Made by a program: the position numbers and the translations under genes | Notes under the pieces: generated by a model | The model's database searches: none | Seen by the model: only the letters and a program-made list of their open reading frames with translations | What the model was told of the DNA's origin: nothing | Shown: positions 61,958 through 64,000 of the stretch, in pieces | Position numbering within the stretch: position 1 is the first letter of the stretch | How the letters are laid out: each line of letters begins with the position of its first letter | Source of the DNA: Opitutia bacterium ISCC 52 | GTDB lineage: Bacteria > Verrucomicrobiota > Verrucomicrobiia > Opitutales > UBA2995 | Direction: 5' to 3' | Assembly (NCBI GenBank): GCA_014529675.2 | Contig: CP076040.1 | Span: 3,305,894-3,369,893 of the forward strand | Length of the DNA stretch: 64,000 nucleotides

Positions 61958-63460
61958 ATGAAATACCCTACCCGGGCATTGGCCCTACTCTGTTTTGCGC
62001 TTGTCACTTTCCTGTTTTTGCAATCGGGAAGCTGGGCGAAGTCTTCTCCTGAACAGCCCAACATTATCTTCCTCCTCGCCGATGACATGGGCTATGGCGA
62101 TCTGGGTAGTTTCGGTTCCAAGATCATTCAATCGCCCAACTTGGATCGGATGGCTTCCGAAGGCATGAAGCTGACTCAGTGCTATGCCGCAAGTCCGAAT
62201 TGTTCTCCTGCTCGCACGGGAATGCTAACGGGTCGCACACCCTATCGAGTCGGCATGTATGACTTTGCCCGTTTCGAAACCCTCCATGTCCCAACCGATG
62301 AAACCACAGTAGCTGAGAAGCTCAAGACTGCCGGTTATCAAACCATGTTTGCTGGAAAATGGCACCTCTCAGGTGACTTCTATTCAGGCAAACAACCCTA
62401 CCCAGGAGATCATGGTTTCGATCATTGGCTAGCCCATGAAAGTAACTTTGGGAAAGACGCCAAAGGTTTCCTGAGGAACGGAAAGCCAGTCGAGCAAGTC
62501 GAAGGCTGGATGAGCGAAGTGGTTGTGAACGAGACAATGGATTGGTTGGACCAACGGGATGAAGATAAACCGTTTTACGCCAACCTTTGGTTCAGCGAAC
62601 CCCACACACCGGTTCTAGCTGCGGATGAATTTCGGACCCTTTATCCCAAAGAGAAAATAGCTTCTCACCTCGAGTATCTAAAAGTATCGGGCGGCCCAAC
62701 GGTCAAACGTAGAGACGTACTCAAAGCCCCTGACCTTTACTTTGGTTGCGTAACCATGCTCGACCACCACATCGGTCGACTCCTCAAATACCTTGATGAA
62801 AAAGGGCTCACAGAAAACACTCTAATAGTTTTCACTTCCGACAACGGCCCCGAACACCGGACACCCACTGCCTTCGGTAGCTCGGCCAACTTGAGCGGCG
62901 CCAAGGGGCACATGCACGAAGGCGGGATCCGCGTTCCCGGCATCGTCCGTTGGCCCGGCCGAGTCGAAGCGGGAAGCGTCAACGATGAACCTATAAACGG
63001 AACAGATTGGCTTCCCACCTTCTGTGCAGCAGCAGGCATCAATCCTACTTCCGAAAAACCTCTCGATGGCACCAACACGCTCCCGGCTCTAGTTGATCAA
63101 AAGGAACTCGACCGTGAGGTCCCCCTCTTCTGGTGGCTCTGGCACGCTCGCGGTGGATTTGAAACCGCTATGCGCATAGGCGACTACAAGCTGCTCGCGA
63201 CCATGGTTCCCCAAAAAGACCCCGGAAGCAGCAATGACGCTGTTCATCCCGAGGGATGGTCTATTTTGAAATTTATTAAAGAAGCTGAGCTCTCTCGCTT
63301 TACACTCTACAATCTCGAGAAAGATCCGGCAGAGCAAAACAACCTGGCGACTAAGCAAGCAAAACGATTCGAACGCCTCAAGAACCGCATGGTGGGGCTA
63401 TACGAGGAGATCCAAGCCGAAGGCCCGGACATAGACATGTATCGGAAGCAGAGAAATTAA
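61958..63460 (+). CDS. Sulfatase, secreted
   Basis: A 500-residue type I sulfatase with an N-terminal signal segment (ALALLCFALVTFLFLQSGSWA). Motifs are LADDMGYGD near 40-48, CSPARTGMLTGR from Cys82, GKWHLS near 131 and TSDNGPEH near 291. GAKGHMHEGGIRVPGIVRWP and LYNLEKDPAEQNNLA complete the family pattern. The CSPAR motif is like that of the sulfatase at 735. It is possibly co-transcribed with the SDR gene. The substrate is unknown. Confidence 0.94.
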   Translation: MKYPTRALALLCFALVTFLFLQSGSWAKSSPEQPNIIFLLADDMGYGDLGSFGSKIIQSPNLDRMASEGMKLTQCYAASPNCSPARTGMLTGRTPYRVGMYDFARFETLHVPTDETTVAEKLKTAGYQTMFAGKWHLSGDFYSGKQPYPGDHGFDHWLAHESNFGKDAKGFLRNGKPVEQVEGWMSEVVVNETMDWLDQRDEDKPFYANLWFSEPHTPVLAADEFRTLYPKEKIASHLEYLKVSGGPTVKRRDVLKAPDLYFGCVTMLDHHIGRLLKYLDEKGLTENTLIVFTSDNGPEHRTPTAFGSSANLSGAKGHMHEGGIRVPGIVRWPGRVEAGSVNDEPINGTDWLPTFCAAAGINPTSEKPLDGTNTLPALVDQKELDREVPLFWWLWHARGGFETAMRIGDYKLLATMVPQKDPGSSNDAVHPEGWSILKFIKEAELSRFTLYNLEKDPAEQNNLATKQAKRFERLKNRMVGLYEEIQAEGPDIDMYRKQRN

Positions 63461-63548
63461 TAGGCGTATCCAAATTTTCTGGTCGAAGACTCGAACCCGT
63501 TCTTGCAGTTCTAGTGCGACATCCCCATAAAAGGATCAGAATCGCGCA

Positions 63549-64000
63549 ATGGACACGACACAGGACAACAAACTCATCTATGTACTCCTGGCTATCTCAT
63601 CTGCACTGGGGCTGATCCTTATCTTCATCGGATTTGCCGAGCCGGTTGCGGATCCTGGAGGCACTAACCACCCGAGTATAGCCAGCATGAAAATCGGCGG
63701 GGATGGGGCTGCGCGCATAGCCTTTATCGGCCACTATGGGTTCGCGTTTATATCTCTGGTCTTTCTGATGATCGTTAGCCTGGCCGCTTTTGGTGTGTCC
63801 CCCAAAAAGAGGACCCGAGAGTTCTGGATTTATGCAGGCGCAGCGTTTGCGTTCACGATGCTGGTTTCCTGGAAGCTTTTCATGAGTCATCAGGCATTTC
63901 TCGAAAGCGGTGAAACCACCTATTCATTCGGGTTCCCTACACCTACTGCCTGGCAGCTATATGGAACCTGGCTGTGCGCTATTCCGTTGGTAGCCATTTA
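63549..64000 (+). CDS. Unrecognised membrane protein, 3' end outside the window
   Basis: ATG at 63549 opens a frame that continues past the right edge (150 codons visible). It begins MDTTQDNKLIYVLLAISS and has about four hydrophobic segments (ALGLILIFIGFAEPV, YGFAFISLVFLMIVSLAAFG, FWIYAGAAFAFTMLVSW, YGTWLCAIPLVAI). A conserved-looking soluble loop HPSIASMKIGGDGAARIAF separates the first two. The family is not recognised; it may be a small transporter subunit. Confidence 0.7.
   Translation, partial: MDTTQDNKLIYVLLAISSALGLILIFIGFAEPVADPGGTNHPSIASMKIGGDGAARIAFIGHYGFAFISLVFLMIVSLAAFGVSPKKRTREFWIYAGAAFAFTMLVSWKLFMSHQAFLESGETTYSFGFPTPTAWQLYGTWLCAIPLVAI

Overview
The window looks like a chromosomal segment of an aquatic, probably marine, member of the Verrucomicrobiota (Opitutae-like). 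The evidence is the mix of many formylglycine-type sulfatases, planctomycete-type cytochrome/DUF1501/DUF1552/DUF1553/DUF1592 proteins, DUF1080 proteins, Gfo/Idh/MocA and SMP-30 proteins, and a proton-pumping rhodopsin with its own carotenoid/retinal genes. A planctomycete or another PVC bacterium cannot be excluded from gene content alone. No rRNA, tRNA, insertion sequence or CRISPR array was recognised. Many genes lack a clear Shine-Dalgarno and start directly after a C-rich stretch such as TTACCCC-ATG.

Layout. 1-600: partial Nramp-like transporter (minus). 735-14966: sulfatase island with six sulfatase genes, a DUF5916 outer-membrane protein, and the pair PEP-hydrolase-like TIM barrel + Tm-1-like protein. 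15228-21476: rhodopsin, then crtE-crtI-crtB-crtY-blh, with a strong hairpin/T-run terminator between rhodopsin and crtE. 22083-26959: a double-domain sulfatase, an oxidoreductase and a DUF1080 protein. 26931-27584: a lipoprotein gene broken by an in-frame TAG. 27768-28664: an AraC regulator divergent from a cytochrome/DUF1553 - DUF1501 - cytochrome/propeller operon (28824-35484). 35592-39155: a complete sugar-type ABC importer. 39165-45857: sulfatases, a PHP metallohydrolase and two SMP-30-like lactonases. 46174-52721: DUF1552, DUF1592, a lactonase, a HAD dehalogenase-like and a DehI-like protein, converging on a frameshifted MFS gene. 54051-56866: tripartite tricarboxylate transporter with a TctC-TctB fusion. 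57041-63460: DUF1080 proteins, an AraC regulator, an esterase, an SDR and a last sulfatase. 63549-64000: start of an unknown membrane protein.

Taken together the genes suggest an organism that desulfates and dismantles sulfated polysaccharides or glycosides. Secreted sulfatases (10 genes, 11 domains) would act with lactonases, oxidoreductases, DUF1080 proteins and the ABC and TTT importers, and light-driven proton pumping would supply extra energy.

The most notable observation is an unreported-looking promoter architecture shared by three transcription units (upstream of 8588, 22083 and 28824): GTATC-N5-TTGTCC-N8-GTATMC followed by a -10-like hexamer at a fixed 24-base offset. One copy lies in the divergent region next to the AraC regulator. 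Both sulfatases carrying the element have a changed catalytic-site residue (CGVSR instead of CxPxR; GKWD instead of GKWH). Other points of interest are the split Tm-1 pair, the TctC-TctB fusion, two adjacent unrelated dehalogenase-fold proteins that both lack key residues, and two families of palindromic intergenic repeats, one of which has entered a coding frame.
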